NCBI GenBank assembly: GCA_036563895.1
Contig: DATCLN010000217.1
Span: forward strand, 1 to 49,380
Reading direction: 5' to 3'
Source of the DNA: ZCTH02-B3 sp036563895
GTDB taxonomy: Bacteria; Bacillota; Bacilli; Paenibacillales; Paenibacillaceae
Length of the DNA stretch: 49,380 nt
The notes beneath the pieces were generated by a model. The model was given only the letters and a program-made list of their open reading frames with translations. It was not told where the DNA came from and did no database searches. Position numbers and translations under genes: made by a program. How positions within the stretch are numbered: position 1 is the first letter of the stretch; each line of letters starts with the position of its first letter. Positions 24,874 to 32,942 of the stretch are shown here, in pieces.

Positions 24874-25416
24874 TCACTGCTCCATCTGTTTGGCGAGAAA
24901 ACCGGCGGCCGTTTCCACCATCTTGGTCTCCACTTCCCCCATGACTTTGCCGCTTTCCTTGGTCAGCAACACGACGGCGCCGATCGGGTCTCCGCCCGCC
25001 ACGATGGGGGCTGCCACGAACGAAGCGATCGTCTCCTCTGCGCCGCGCAGAAGCTCGCGGGGGCCCGGCGTCGTCTCCAGCATCGTGCGGCGGCTTTCCA
25101 TGCACGCTTCCAGCAGCGGACCGACCGGTTTGTCCGCGTATTCCTTCTTGGGGGCGCCGGATACGGCGATGACGGTGTCCCGGTCGGTGATGAGCGCCAC
25201 GTGTCCCGAGCATTCCGCGAGCGATTCGGCGAATTCCTTGGCGAAATCGCCCAGTTCGCCGATGGGGGAATATTTTTTCAGAATCACTTCACCGTCGCGA
25301 TCCACGAAAATCTCCAGCGGATCCCCTTCCCGGATGCGCAGCGTCCGGCGGATTTCCTTCGGAATGACCACCCGGCCGAGGTCATCGATGCGACGGACGA
25401 TTCCTGTAGCCTTCAT
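24874..25416 (-). CDS. spoVT: Stage V sporulation protein T
   Basis: Forespore transcription factor modulating sigma-G genes and spore coat/germination properties. 180 residues. Seen: AbrB-type swapped-hairpin domain at 1-52 (MKATGIVRRIDDLGRVVIP) and a C-terminal GAF domain (about 60-178). Start ATG with a GCGGGG ribosome-like site about 10 bases upstream. A sigma-G-type promoter lies 53-82 bases upstream. It is normally followed by yabM then yabN; here a shortened yabN follows directly. Confidence 0.97.
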   Translation of the reverse strand: MKATGIVRRIDDLGRVVIPKEIRRTLRIREGDPLEIFVDRDGEVILKKYSPIGELGDFAKEFAESLAECSGHVALITDRDTVIAVSGAPKKEYADKPVGPLLEACMESRRTMLETTPGPRELLRGAEETIASFVAAPIVAGGDPIGAVVLLTKESGKVMGEVETKMVETAAGFLAKQMEQ

Positions 25417-25468
25417 GTTTCGAATGCCCCGCTTTCGTGGAGAGTTGAAACTGAATCGAGCGTGGCTT

Positions 25469-25498
25469 TAGTATTCAACCCCTCCCATTTTCTTATGC
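25469..25498 (-). promoter_or_regulatory. Sigma-G-type promoter of spoVT
   Basis: -35 GCATA (25494-25498), 18-base spacer, -10 AATACTA (25469-25475), matching 6 of 7 of the sigma-G -10. spoVT is a known sigma-G gene in B. subtilis, which supports the reading. Confidence 0.6.
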
Positions 25499-25514
25499 GT
25501 CCGTCCATCCGTGC

Positions 25515-25547
25515 CCAAAAATGGCGCCCCCCGAGAAGGGGGGCGCC
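25515..25547 (-). terminator. Terminator of prsA
   Basis: GGCGCCCCCC (25523-25532) pairs with GGGGGGCGCC (25538-25547), a perfect 10-pair stem with a 5-base loop, followed on the minus strand by ATTTTTGGG. Confidence 0.9.
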
Positions 25548-25604
25548 GGCATGCGGCCCGCGGGGCCGATTTTGTCAGGCCGCCTCGGAATTTGGAGCCA
25601 TAAT

Positions 25605-26708
25605 TTACGGCGAAGCGGAGGGAGACGCTTCCGGAGAGGAGGAAGGGGACGCTTCCGGCGATTTTTCGGGTTCCTGGGGCAGCACCACCGAAATGCCCAG
25701 CTTGTCCTTTTCAGCCTTCAGGAAAGCTTCCAGCTTGGCAAAAGCCACGTTTTCCCGCAGAATCGCCCGGTCTTCCTCGTCCAGCGTTTCAAACGAAGCC
25801 TCCTTGCGGGATTCCACCTTGATGACGTGATACCCGTACTGCGTCTTCACCGGATCGCCGATCACGCCGACGGGCTGGGTGTTGGACGCTTTTTTGAATT
25901 CCTCCACCCAGAGGCCCGTTTTTACGTTTTCATAAAGCCCGCCGTTTTCCTTCGATCCCGGATCGTCGGAATATTCCCTGGCGATCTCGTTCCAGTCCGC
26001 GCCCTTTTGCAGCTTGTCCTTCACTTCGCGGGCCAGCTTGAGCGCCTCTTCCTCGGTGCGCTTCTCTTCGCCGGTCTGGCTGTCCACCGTGGCGATCAGC
26101 ACGTGGCGCACCGTAGCCGTGTTGAAATCCTGCGGGGCCTTTTCGAACTCCGCCCGCATCTCGTCCTCGGTCACCGCCGCCTCCAGTTCGGCCTGCCGGT
26201 CCGAGATGATCTTCTGGTACGCGCTAAAGCGCTTGTAGACGGCCACCGCTTCCTCGACGGTGAGCCCCGCGGCGTCCAGCGCTTCTTTTGCCTCCGGCTG
26301 TTCCTTGACGAGCGCCTTCAGCTCCTCGCGGAACGCGGCGGCCTGCTCCTCGGCCGCTTCCCACTGGGCGTCCGTCGCCTGCCCGAGCAGGTGTTTCGCC
26401 AGCACGTATTCCCTGAGAAATTCTTCCTCCATTCCGTCGACGGACAGATAGAAGGACAACATCGGGTTGACGAACTGATGGAGTCCCAGGTATTTGTCGA
26501 ATTCGCTCCGCGTCACGTTGCCGCCGTTGTAGTATGCGACGACTTCCCCCTTGCCGGCGCCTGGAATGTCGTGCCGGCCGTCCAGCGACTTGCCGCATCC
26601 GGCCAGGGCAAGGACGGCGGCCGCCAGCAGCCCGGCCATCAGCAGCCGGCCGGGGCGCGGCCGCGTCCTTTCCCGGAACGCGCCCCCCTCACGCTTACGG
26701 TGCAACAT
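25605..26708 (-). CDS. prsA: PrsA-type foldase lipoprotein (parvulin peptidyl-prolyl isomerase)
   Basis: Extracytoplasmic foldase anchored to the membrane by lipid. 367 residues. Seen: a long basic n-region, hydrophobic core and lipobox LAGC with Cys38 as the lipidated residue; a SurA N-like helical domain (55-190), then a parvulin domain at about 195-300 (VRHVLIAT, ENGGLYENV, YGYHVIKV). The C-terminus is a low-complexity tail SPEASPSSSPEASPSASP. Start ATG has GGGAGAA 7 bases upstream and overlaps the mfd stop by 14 bases, so the two are co-transcribed. Confidence 0.94.
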   Translation of the reverse strand: MLHRKREGGAFRERTRPRPGRLLMAGLLAAAVLALAGCGKSLDGRHDIPGAGKGEVVAYYNGGNVTRSEFDKYLGLHQFVNPMLSFYLSVDGMEEEFLREYVLAKHLLGQATDAQWEAAEEQAAAFREELKALVKEQPEAKEALDAAGLTVEEAVAVYKRFSAYQKIISDRQAELEAAVTEDEMRAEFEKAPQDFNTATVRHVLIATVDSQTGEEKRTEEEALKLAREVKDKLQKGADWNEIAREYSDDPGSKENGGLYENVKTGLWVEEFKKASNTQPVGVIGDPVKTQYGYHVIKVESRKEASFETLDEEDRAILRENVAFAKLEAFLKAEKDKLGISVVLPQEPEKSPEASPSSSPEASPSASP

Positions 26709-29700
26709 CCTGCAGTTCTCCCTTCGGCTTGGTCACTTCTTCGTATTTTATCAGAAACTGTTCCGCAAGCGCCAGCAACGCGTCGTCTTCCAGGCCGCGA
26801 CAGGCGAGACGCACCACGGACGGGTCGCCCGTTTCCGGCAGCAGACGGCCGCGAAACGCGACGGCCAGCGCGGTCTGCTTCGACGGATGAACGGCAGGCT
26901 TGCGCGCGGGCAAAAATTTGAACGTGATCTCGTCGTCCCTGCGCTGGATGGCTTCGATGCCCAGCCGGCGGGCGTACACCTTCAGACGGGCGACGGCCAG
27001 AAGGTTGAGCGCCGCCCGGGGCGGTTCGCCGAAGCGGTCCTTCATTTCGTCCAGCAGTTCGTCGATGTCCCCGGTGTCTTCGGCGGCGGCCACCTTCTTG
27101 TAAATCTCGATTTTCTGCGCGCTGTCGTAAATGTATTCGGACGGCAGGTACGCGTCGACGCCCAGGTCGAGCTGCACGGAGACCGGCTGTTCCGGTTCGG
27201 GCTCTTCCCCCGTCAGGCCGGCCTTGCGCTTGCGGATTTCCTCGGCCAGCATCTGGGTGTACAGCTCAAAGCCCACCGAGGCGATAAAGCCGTGCTGCTC
27301 GGGCCCGAGCAGATTGCCGGCTCCCCGGATGGCCAGGTCGCGCATGGCGATCTTGAACCCCGAACCGAGGTCGGTGAATTCCTTGATGGACTGCAGCCGT
27401 TTCTCCGCCGCTTCGTTCAGCACCTTGTCGGGCGTGTAGGTGAAATAGGCGTAGGCGATTCTGTTGGACCGGCCGACGCGGCCGCGCAGCTGGTACAGCT
27501 GGGCCAGGCCCATCTTGTCCGCGTCGTGGACGATCAGCGTGTTGACGTTCGGAATGTCGACGCCGGTCTCGATGATGCTGGTGCTGACCAGCACGTCGTA
27601 TTCGCCTTCCAGGAAATCCAGAATCGCGCGTTCCAGCTCGGCCTCCGGCATCTGCCCGTGGGCGACGACGATGCGCGCGTCGGGCACGAGGCGGCTGACC
27701 TCTTCGGCGATCTGGTAGATGCCCTGCACCCGGTTGTAGACGTAATATACCTGCCCGCCCCGCGCCAGCTCCCGCTCGATGGCCTCGCGGACAAGGGCGG
27801 GGCTGTATTCCGCCACGAACGTCTGCACGGGAAACCGGTTTTCCGGCGGCGTCTCGATGAGGGACAGATCCCGCACGCCGAGCAGCGACATGTGCAGGGT
27901 GCGCGGGATCGGCGTGGCGGTCAGGGTGAGCACGTCCACGTTGGTTTTCAGCTTTTTCAGCTTTTCCTTGTGCGAAACGCCGAAGCGCTGCTCCTCGTCG
28001 ACGATGAGCAGCCCCAGATCCTTGAACTGCACGTCCTTGGACAGCATCCGGTGGGTGCCGATCAGGATGTCGACGGCCCCCGTCCGGACCCCGCGGATGG
28101 TCTCCGCCTGCTCCTTGCGCGAACGAAAGCGGCTGAGCACGCGGATGGTGATGGGATAACCGGAGAAGCGCTCGCGGAACGTCTCATAGTGCTGTTGCGC
28201 CAATATGGTGGTCGGCACCAGCACCGCCACCTGCTTGCCGTCCATCACCGCCTTGAAGGCGGCGCGAATGGCCACCTCCGTCTTGCCGTACCCCACATCG
28301 CCGCACAGCAGCCGGTCCATCGGGCGCGGGGATTCCATGTCCCGCTTGACCTCCTCGATGGCCCGGAGCTGGTCGGGCGTCTCTTCATACGGAAACAGCG
28401 CCTCGAACTCCTGCTGGTAAGGCGTATCCTTGCTGAAGGCATATCCCGGCGACGCCTGTCGGGCGGCGTACAGCTTGATCAGATCGTCGGCCAGGTTCTG
28501 CACGGAAGCGCGCACCTTCGACTTGACGCGGTTCCATTCGTTGCCGCCCAAGCGGCTCAGCTTGGGCTCCTTGTCCTCCACGCCGACGTACTTCTGGATC
28601 AGATGGAACTGCTCCACCGGCACGGAGAGCCGGTCACCGCCCGCATACTGGATGTGCAGGTAGTCGCGGTGGATGCCGCCGACCTCCAGCGTGCCGATGC
28701 CCAGGTATTTCCCGATGCCGTGGTTCTGGTGGACGACGTAGTCGCCGATTTTCAGGTCCGTGTAGCTGCGCAGCCGCTCCGCGTTCTCCAGCTGGCGTGC
28801 GGGGCGCCGCGCCTTGCGCTGCTTCTGGGTGAACATTTCGGCCTCGGTCACGACCACCAGGCGGACGGAGGGCAGTTCGAAGCCGTTCTGCAAGGTGCCC
28901 ACGAGGATTTCCGGCGGCTCGATCTGGTAGTCTTCCAGCACCCTTCGCATCCGCTCCGCACGTTCGGCGCTGCCTGCCAGCATGACAATGCGGTTGCCGT
29001 TTTTGCGCCAGCGTTCCATCTCGGCCTTGAGCACGTTCATTTGGCCGTGGAAATTCTGCATGTTTCGACAGACGCAATTGACGATGTTCTGCGGCTGGGT
29101 ATGGGGCACCTGGCGGAGAAACAGCGAAAAATACAGGGTCTGGAACCTCTTCGGGTACAGCGCCTGATCGATCGGCGCGGCCAGCGTCAGCGCCGGCAGG
29201 GTCTTGCCCTGCATCAGCATCTGGGTCGTCCATTCCGCCTCGTCCCGTTCCAGCTGCTTCGCCGTTTCGATCAGCCGGTTCGGTTCGTCGACCATCAGCA
29301 CGGTGTCCTTGGGCACGTAGTCGAACAGCGTCTGCCGCTCCGGATAAAGCAGCGCCACGTACTTGTACAGCCCCGGGAAAATGGCGTGCTGCCGCAGCAG
29401 GTCGATTTCCCGGGAAATTTCGGTGCGCAGGCGTTCCTTCGCCTGGCGGTCCGTCATCTTCGCCAGCTGCTGCTCCAGGAGTTCATGGGCGTGCTGCGCC
29501 GCGATCTGGAACCGCCGCTCGTCGGCCACCAGTTCCCGGCCCGGCGTCACCGTGAACGATTCCATGCGGTCGGTGGAACGCTGTTCATCCGGGTCGAAGG
29601 CGCGAATGGAGTCGATTTCATCGCCGAACCATTCGATCCGGACGGGGAAGGGCGACGTCAGCGGAAACAGGTCGACAATGCCGCCCCGCACGCTCATCTG

Positions 29701-30216
29701 TCCCTTTTGTTCCACCCGGTCGGTCCGTTCGTAGCCGAGCACCACGAGGCGCCGCAAAAACGCCTCCATGGGCACGGTCTGCCCCACGCGCAGCTCTTCC
29801 GTCATGCCGAGCAGCGCCGTCCGCTCCGGCAGGTAGCGGCGCACGCCGGCAAAGGGGACCACGACCACGCCCCGGAAACCGGCCGCAAGCCTAAGAAGCG
29901 CGTCGACCCGGAGCGCGCTCGTCTCCGGGCTGGACACCGCCGCTTCCGCGGCGATCAGTTCATTGGCGGGATACAGCAGCACCTGGTCCTGGGGCAGGCA
30001 TTCCTGCAGATCGTCCGCGATCTTTTGCGCGGAATACATGTTGTGCGTAACCACCAGCACGGGCCGGTCCAGTTCCCGGTGAAGCGAAGCGATCATGACC
30101 TGCCGCGCCGAACCCGAAAGCCCCGCGACCAGCTGCTCCTTCATGCCGCGTTCCAGGCCCTGCAGCACGGCGCGGAAATCCGGTTCGGACGCGAACGATT
30201 CGAGCAGAACCTTCAT
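26695..30216 (-). CDS. mfd: Transcription-repair coupling factor
   Basis: Translocase that removes RNA polymerase stalled at DNA damage and recruits UvrA. 1173 residues, normal length. Seen: UvrB-homology N-terminal region (to ~330), RNA-polymerase-interaction domain starting near 485 (GDYVVHQNHGIGKYLG), Walker A GDVGYGKT (639-646), DEEQ (740-743), TATPIPRTLHMS, and the QLRGRVGRS helicase motif, followed by the C-terminal autoinhibitory domain. Start ATG at 30216 with AAAGGAG 8 bases upstream. A very long open frame on the opposite strand is a composition artefact. Confidence 0.98.
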   Translation of the reverse strand: MKVLLESFASEPDFRAVLQGLERGMKEQLVAGLSGSARQVMIASLHRELDRPVLVVTHNMYSAQKIADDLQECLPQDQVLLYPANELIAAEAAVSSPETSALRVDALLRLAAGFRGVVVVPFAGVRRYLPERTALLGMTEELRVGQTVPMEAFLRRLVVLGYERTDRVEQKGQMSVRGGIVDLFPLTSPFPVRIEWFGDEIDSIRAFDPDEQRSTDRMESFTVTPGRELVADERRFQIAAQHAHELLEQQLAKMTDRQAKERLRTEISREIDLLRQHAIFPGLYKYVALLYPERQTLFDYVPKDTVLMVDEPNRLIETAKQLERDEAEWTTQMLMQGKTLPALTLAAPIDQALYPKRFQTLYFSLFLRQVPHTQPQNIVNCVCRNMQNFHGQMNVLKAEMERWRKNGNRIVMLAGSAERAERMRRVLEDYQIEPPEILVGTLQNGFELPSVRLVVVTEAEMFTQKQRKARRPARQLENAERLRSYTDLKIGDYVVHQNHGIGKYLGIGTLEVGGIHRDYLHIQYAGGDRLSVPVEQFHLIQKYVGVEDKEPKLSRLGGNEWNRVKSKVRASVQNLADDLIKLYAARQASPGYAFSKDTPYQQEFEALFPYEETPDQLRAIEEVKRDMESPRPMDRLLCGDVGYGKTEVAIRAAFKAVMDGKQVAVLVPTTILAQQHYETFRERFSGYPITIRVLSRFRSRKEQAETIRGVRTGAVDILIGTHRMLSKDVQFKDLGLLIVDEEQRFGVSHKEKLKKLKTNVDVLTLTATPIPRTLHMSLLGVRDLSLIETPPENRFPVQTFVAEYSPALVREAIERELARGGQVYYVYNRVQGIYQIAEEVSRLVPDARIVVAHGQMPEAELERAILDFLEGEYDVLVSTSIIETGVDIPNVNTLIVHDADKMGLAQLYQLRGRVGRSNRIAYAYFTYTPDKVLNEAAEKRLQSIKEFTDLGSGFKIAMRDLAIRGAGNLLGPEQHGFIASVGFELYTQMLAEEIRKRKAGLTGEEPEPEQPVSVQLDLGVDAYLPSEYIYDSAQKIEIYKKVAAAEDTGDIDELLDEMKDRFGEPPRAALNLLAVARLKVYARRLGIEAIQRRDDEITFKFLPARKPAVHPSKQTALAVAFRGRLLPETGDPSVVRLACRGLEDDALLALAEQFLIKYEEVTKPKGELQDVAP

Positions 30217-30278
30217 GACAGCTTCTCCTTTCTCTCCACACTGAAACGGCACCGCCCCAAGCCGGCGGGGGGTGCATG

Positions 30279-30307
30279 AAAAAAAGCCCCGGCACCTGCC
30301 AAGGCCT
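30279..30307 (-). terminator. Terminator of fin
   Basis: Stem of about 10 pairs (GGCCTTGGCA with TGCCGGGGCT, two G-T pairs) followed on the minus strand by TTTTTTT. It lies 31 bases past the fin stop. A second GC hairpin (about 30249-30276) sits before the mfd ribosome site. Confidence 0.85.
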
Positions 30308-30337
30308 CTGCAATTTGTCGATCCGAAAGGTGCGCCG

Positions 30338-30565
30338 TTATTGCAGCGGGTTGGACTGCAGTGCCAGCTCGGGATGGCTTTCCAGCGTCTGGCTGCAATA
30401 GTCGCAAATCACGCGAACGGTGATGTCGCCATTTGAATGATACGTAATTATACGCTTTCGTTCCCCGGGGGTCAAGAAGTGAAGGCCCAGCCGGTATTCG
30501 GGAACGTTCCGGCCGAACGCGCCGAGGATCATGCCGCAGTGACGGCACCGGTAGATCACGGCCAT
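30338..30565 (-). CDS. fin: Anti-sigma-F factor Fin (YabK)
   Basis: 75-residue zinc protein that inhibits sigma-F in the forespore to allow the switch to sigma-G. Seen: two CxxC pairs, Cys7/Cys10 and Cys54/Cys57, that should bind one zinc, and the conserved LGLHFLTPGER centre. Start ATG with GGAGG 11 bases upstream. The place between pth and mfd is the B. subtilis yabK locus. A sigma-F-type promoter could not be made out. Confidence 0.95.
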   Translation of the reverse strand: MAVIYRCRHCGMILGAFGRNVPEYRLGLHFLTPGERKRIITYHSNGDITVRVICDYCSQTLESHPELALQSNPLQ

Positions 30566-30644
30566 AAAAGGGTATGCCTCCGGATGAAATGATATGCGCG
30601 GAAGGAGTCCGCCTTTTCATCAGTATGCACACCCGGGGCCGTCT

Positions 30645-31217
30645 TTAAGCGGATTTGCGGTTGAATTTGGCCATCGTCTCCTCGAACGGATGGGTCAGCG
30701 CGAATTCGACGGCGTCGCAGGCCTCCGCGACCATGCGGTTCACCGCTTCCCATTCTCCCTTGGCGAAGGGGGACAAGACGTAATCGGCGGCGTCCACGCC
30801 CTGCGGCGGGCGGGAAATGCCAAGGCGAATCCGGTTGAACGTCTCGGTGCCCGTGTGCCGGATGATCGATTCGATGCCCTTGTGGCCGCCCGGCCCCCCT
30901 TTGAGGCGGAGCCGGATGCGCCCGACCTCCGTGTCCATGTCGTCGTAGACGATGATGGCGTCCTGGAGATCGGCCTTGAAATAATCCATGAACGCCCGGA
31001 CCGCTTCCCCCGACAGATTCATGTAGGTCTGCGGCTTGAGCAGGGCCACCCGGACGTCCCCGACGCGCGTTTCCCCCAGGAGCGCCCGGCATTTGCCATT
31101 GGGACGCAGGTCCGCGTTCCAGCGCCTGGCGAGCTCGTCCACCACCATGAATCCCGCGTTGTGCCGCGTGCGCTCGTAGGCGGGACCGGGGTTGCCCAGT
31201 CCGACGATCCAGCGCAT
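30645..31217 (-). CDS. pth: Peptidyl-tRNA hydrolase
   Basis: Frees tRNA from peptidyl-tRNA dropped by ribosomes; essential. 190 residues. Seen: VGLGNPGPAYERTRHNAG with catalytic His19, the KPQTYMNLSG and YDDMDTEVGRIRL segments, and GGPGGHKGIESI. Start ATG with GAGGAGG about 10 bases upstream. It lies 68 bases after ctc and precedes fin, as in B. subtilis. Confidence 0.98.
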   Translation of the reverse strand: MRWIVGLGNPGPAYERTRHNAGFMVVDELARRWNADLRPNGKCRALLGETRVGDVRVALLKPQTYMNLSGEAVRAFMDYFKADLQDAIIVYDDMDTEVGRIRLRLKGGPGGHKGIESIIRHTGTETFNRIRLGISRPPQGVDAADYVLSPFAKGEWEAVNRMVAEACDAVEFALTHPFEETMAKFNRKSA

Positions 31218-31250
31218 TCGCCGATTTCCTCCTCGAAGGAATCCTTAACC

Positions 31251-31276
31251 CAAAAAAGAAAAAGTCCGGCCGGACG
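31251..31276 (-). terminator. Weak terminator-like element after ctc
   Basis: The minus strand shows GTCCGGCCGGAC followed by TTTTTCTTTTTT. The T-run is strong but the hairpin has only four pairs, so read-through into pth is likely. Confidence 0.35.
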
Positions 31277-31285
31277 CGGGCGCTT

Positions 31286-31891
31286 TCATTCCCGCACCGC
31301 GCCCTCCGCGCCCTCCGAGCCTGCCGCGTCTTCCGCGTCCTCCGCGTCCACCTGCGGCGGCAACGCCACGGCCACCACCGCTTCCGGATCTTCCGCCAGC
31401 TCCACGCCCGGCGGCAGAACCAAATCCCTGGCGGTCAGGCGATCGCCGATCTCGAGTCCGCCGACGTCTACCGTCAAAGCGCTCGGCAGATCGTCCGGAA
31501 GACACTCCACTTCCAACTCATGAAGGACAAGCTGCACCACGCCGCCCTGCCGCTCGGCGGGGCTTTCGCCGGAAAGTTCCACGCGGACGGGAACCCGAAT
31601 CTTCTCGTTCCGGTTTATCCGGCGAAAATCCACGTGCAGCAGCCGCCCGCTCAGGAAATCGCGCTGCACTTCGGCGATCAGAGCCGGGACCGGCTCTCCC
31701 CCGTCGACCGCGATTTCCACCACGGCGGACGGATGATCGCGCAAAAGCGCCGAAAGTTCCCGCTCCTCCACCGCGATCAGTTCGCCCGGACCGGGCGACC
31801 CTCCGTAGATGACGGCGGGAACTTTGCCTTGCCTGCGCAGTTTCCTTCCGGATTCCTTTCCCCGTCTTTCCACCTTCAGCGAAGGATTCAA
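31286..31891 (-). CDS. ctc: 50S ribosomal protein L25/general stress protein Ctc
   Basis: Long-form L25 binding 5S rRNA. 201 residues. Seen: N-terminal L25 domain (GRKLRRQGKVPAVIYGG, LLHVDF) and the Ctc-type C-terminal beta domain (about 95-180), then an acidic Ala/Glu/Asp tail from about 178. Start is TTG (31891) with AAGGAGG 9 bases upstream; a nearby ATG is in the wrong frame. It lies between prs and pth as in B. subtilis, where ctc is stress-induced; no sigma-B promoter is evident here. Confidence 0.95.
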   Translation of the reverse strand: MNPSLKVERRGKESGRKLRRQGKVPAVIYGGSPGPGELIAVEERELSALLRDHPSAVVEIAVDGGEPVPALIAEVQRDFLSGRLLHVDFRRINRNEKIRVPVRVELSGESPAERQGGVVQLVLHELEVECLPDDLPSALTVDVGGLEIGDRLTARDLVLPPGVELAEDPEAVVAVALPPQVDAEDAEDAAGSEGAEGAVRE

Positions 31892-31943
31892 GCCGCATCC
31901 CCTCCTTGTCAGGCATGCCTAGCTTTTCCTCCGCCGCCGGGGC

Positions 31944-32942
31944 CTAAACGTGCTGGCGGGATTCGAAAGGCCGGGGCGTCTCAAACAGCGTGCTGACCGA
32001 CCGCCGCTCGTGCACGCGGATAATGGCGTCGCCGATCAGTTCGGCCACGGACAGCACGCGGATGTTGAGCGGCAGATGGATCGGGGGCAGCGGGATCGTG
32101 TCGGTGACCACCACTTCCCGGATCGGCGCCCGGTACAGGCGCTCGATGGCGTTGCCGGACAGCACGGGATGGGTGCAGCAGGCGTACACTTCCAAGGCGC
32201 CCGCCTTCTTCAGCGCTTCCGCGGCCAGACAGATCGTTCCGGCGGTGTCGATGATGTCGTCGATGAGGATGGCGCTTCTCCCCGCCACGTCGCCGATGAT
32301 GTTCATCACCTCGACGACGTTGGGTTCCGGCCGCCGCTTGTCGATGATCGCCAGCGGCGACTGCAGGAAGTCGGCCAGCGCCCGGGCGCGCACCACACCG
32401 CCGTGATCGGGCGAGACGACGACGGGCCGGGCCAGTCGCATGTCGCGGAAATAGGCGCCGAGGATGGGCACTCCCGTCAGATGGTCCACCGGAATGTCGA
32501 AGAAGCCCTGGATCTGCATGGCGTGCAGATCCATGGCGATCACCCGGTGGGCGCCGGCCGTCTCGATCAGGTTGGCCACCAGCTTGGCCGTGATCGGGTC
32601 GCGCGCCTTCGCCTTCCGGTCCTGCCGGGCGTAGCCGTAGTAAGGGAGCACCACGTTGATCGTGGCGGCGGACGCCCGCTTGAGCGCATCCACCAGCACG
32701 AGAAGTTCCATCAGGTGCTCGTTGACCGGGGCGCAGGTGGACTGGATCACGAACACGTCCGCGCCTCTTACGCTTTCATTCACGCGAATCTGGATCTCGC
32801 CGTCGCTGAAGCGCGACATCTCCGCGTCCCCGAGCGGAACGCCGACATACCTGCTGATCGCCTGCGCCAGCTTCGGATTGGAGCTGCAGGCGAAAATCTT
32901 TAGACTGGCGTCGGGATACGCCAACGTCTCCACCGCCTTCAC
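31944..32942 (-). CDS. prs: Ribose-phosphate pyrophosphokinase
   Basis: Makes PRPP, the sugar donor for purines, pyrimidines and NAD, and used in this window by hpt and nadC and sensed by purR. 332 residues. Seen: the SDGEIQIRVNESVRG segment, YYGYARQDRK, the ribose-phosphate/metal site VVVSPDHGG and the PRPP loop IDDIIDTAGT. Start taken as GTG 32942, which overlaps the glmU stop (GTGA); relatives begin closer to DASLKIF, so a later GTG or TTG is possible. The C-terminal 15 residues form a short extra tail. Confidence 0.96.
   Translation of the reverse strand: MKAVETLAYPDASLKIFACSSNPKLAQAISRYVGVPLGDAEMSRFSDGEIQIRVNESVRGADVFVIQSTCAPVNEHLMELLVLVDALKRASAATINVVLPYYGYARQDRKAKARDPITAKLVANLIETAGAHRVIAMDLHAMQIQGFFDIPVDHLTGVPILGAYFRDMRLARPVVVSPDHGGVVRARALADFLQSPLAIIDKRRPEPNVVEVMNIIGDVAGRSAILIDDIIDTAGTICLAAEALKKAGALEVYACCTHPVLSGNAIERLYRAPIREVVVTDTIPLPPIHLPLNIRVLSVAELIGDAIIRVHERRSVSTLFETPRPFESRQHV

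Noticed and set aside
25605..25670. Coding repeat at the end of prsA as a tandem-repeat element or CRISPR-like array
   Set aside because: It is a short Ser/Pro/Glu/Ala low-complexity tail in frame, without spacers.
26551..30279. Open frame of 1242 codons on the plus strand
   Set aside because: It lies antisense to mfd, which has all expected motifs. Long antisense frames are common at high GC; no ribosome site or recognisable domain.
30566..30644. Sigma-F promoter for fin
   Set aside because: GCATA-like sequences occur, but none has a GGNNANANT -10 at the right distance.
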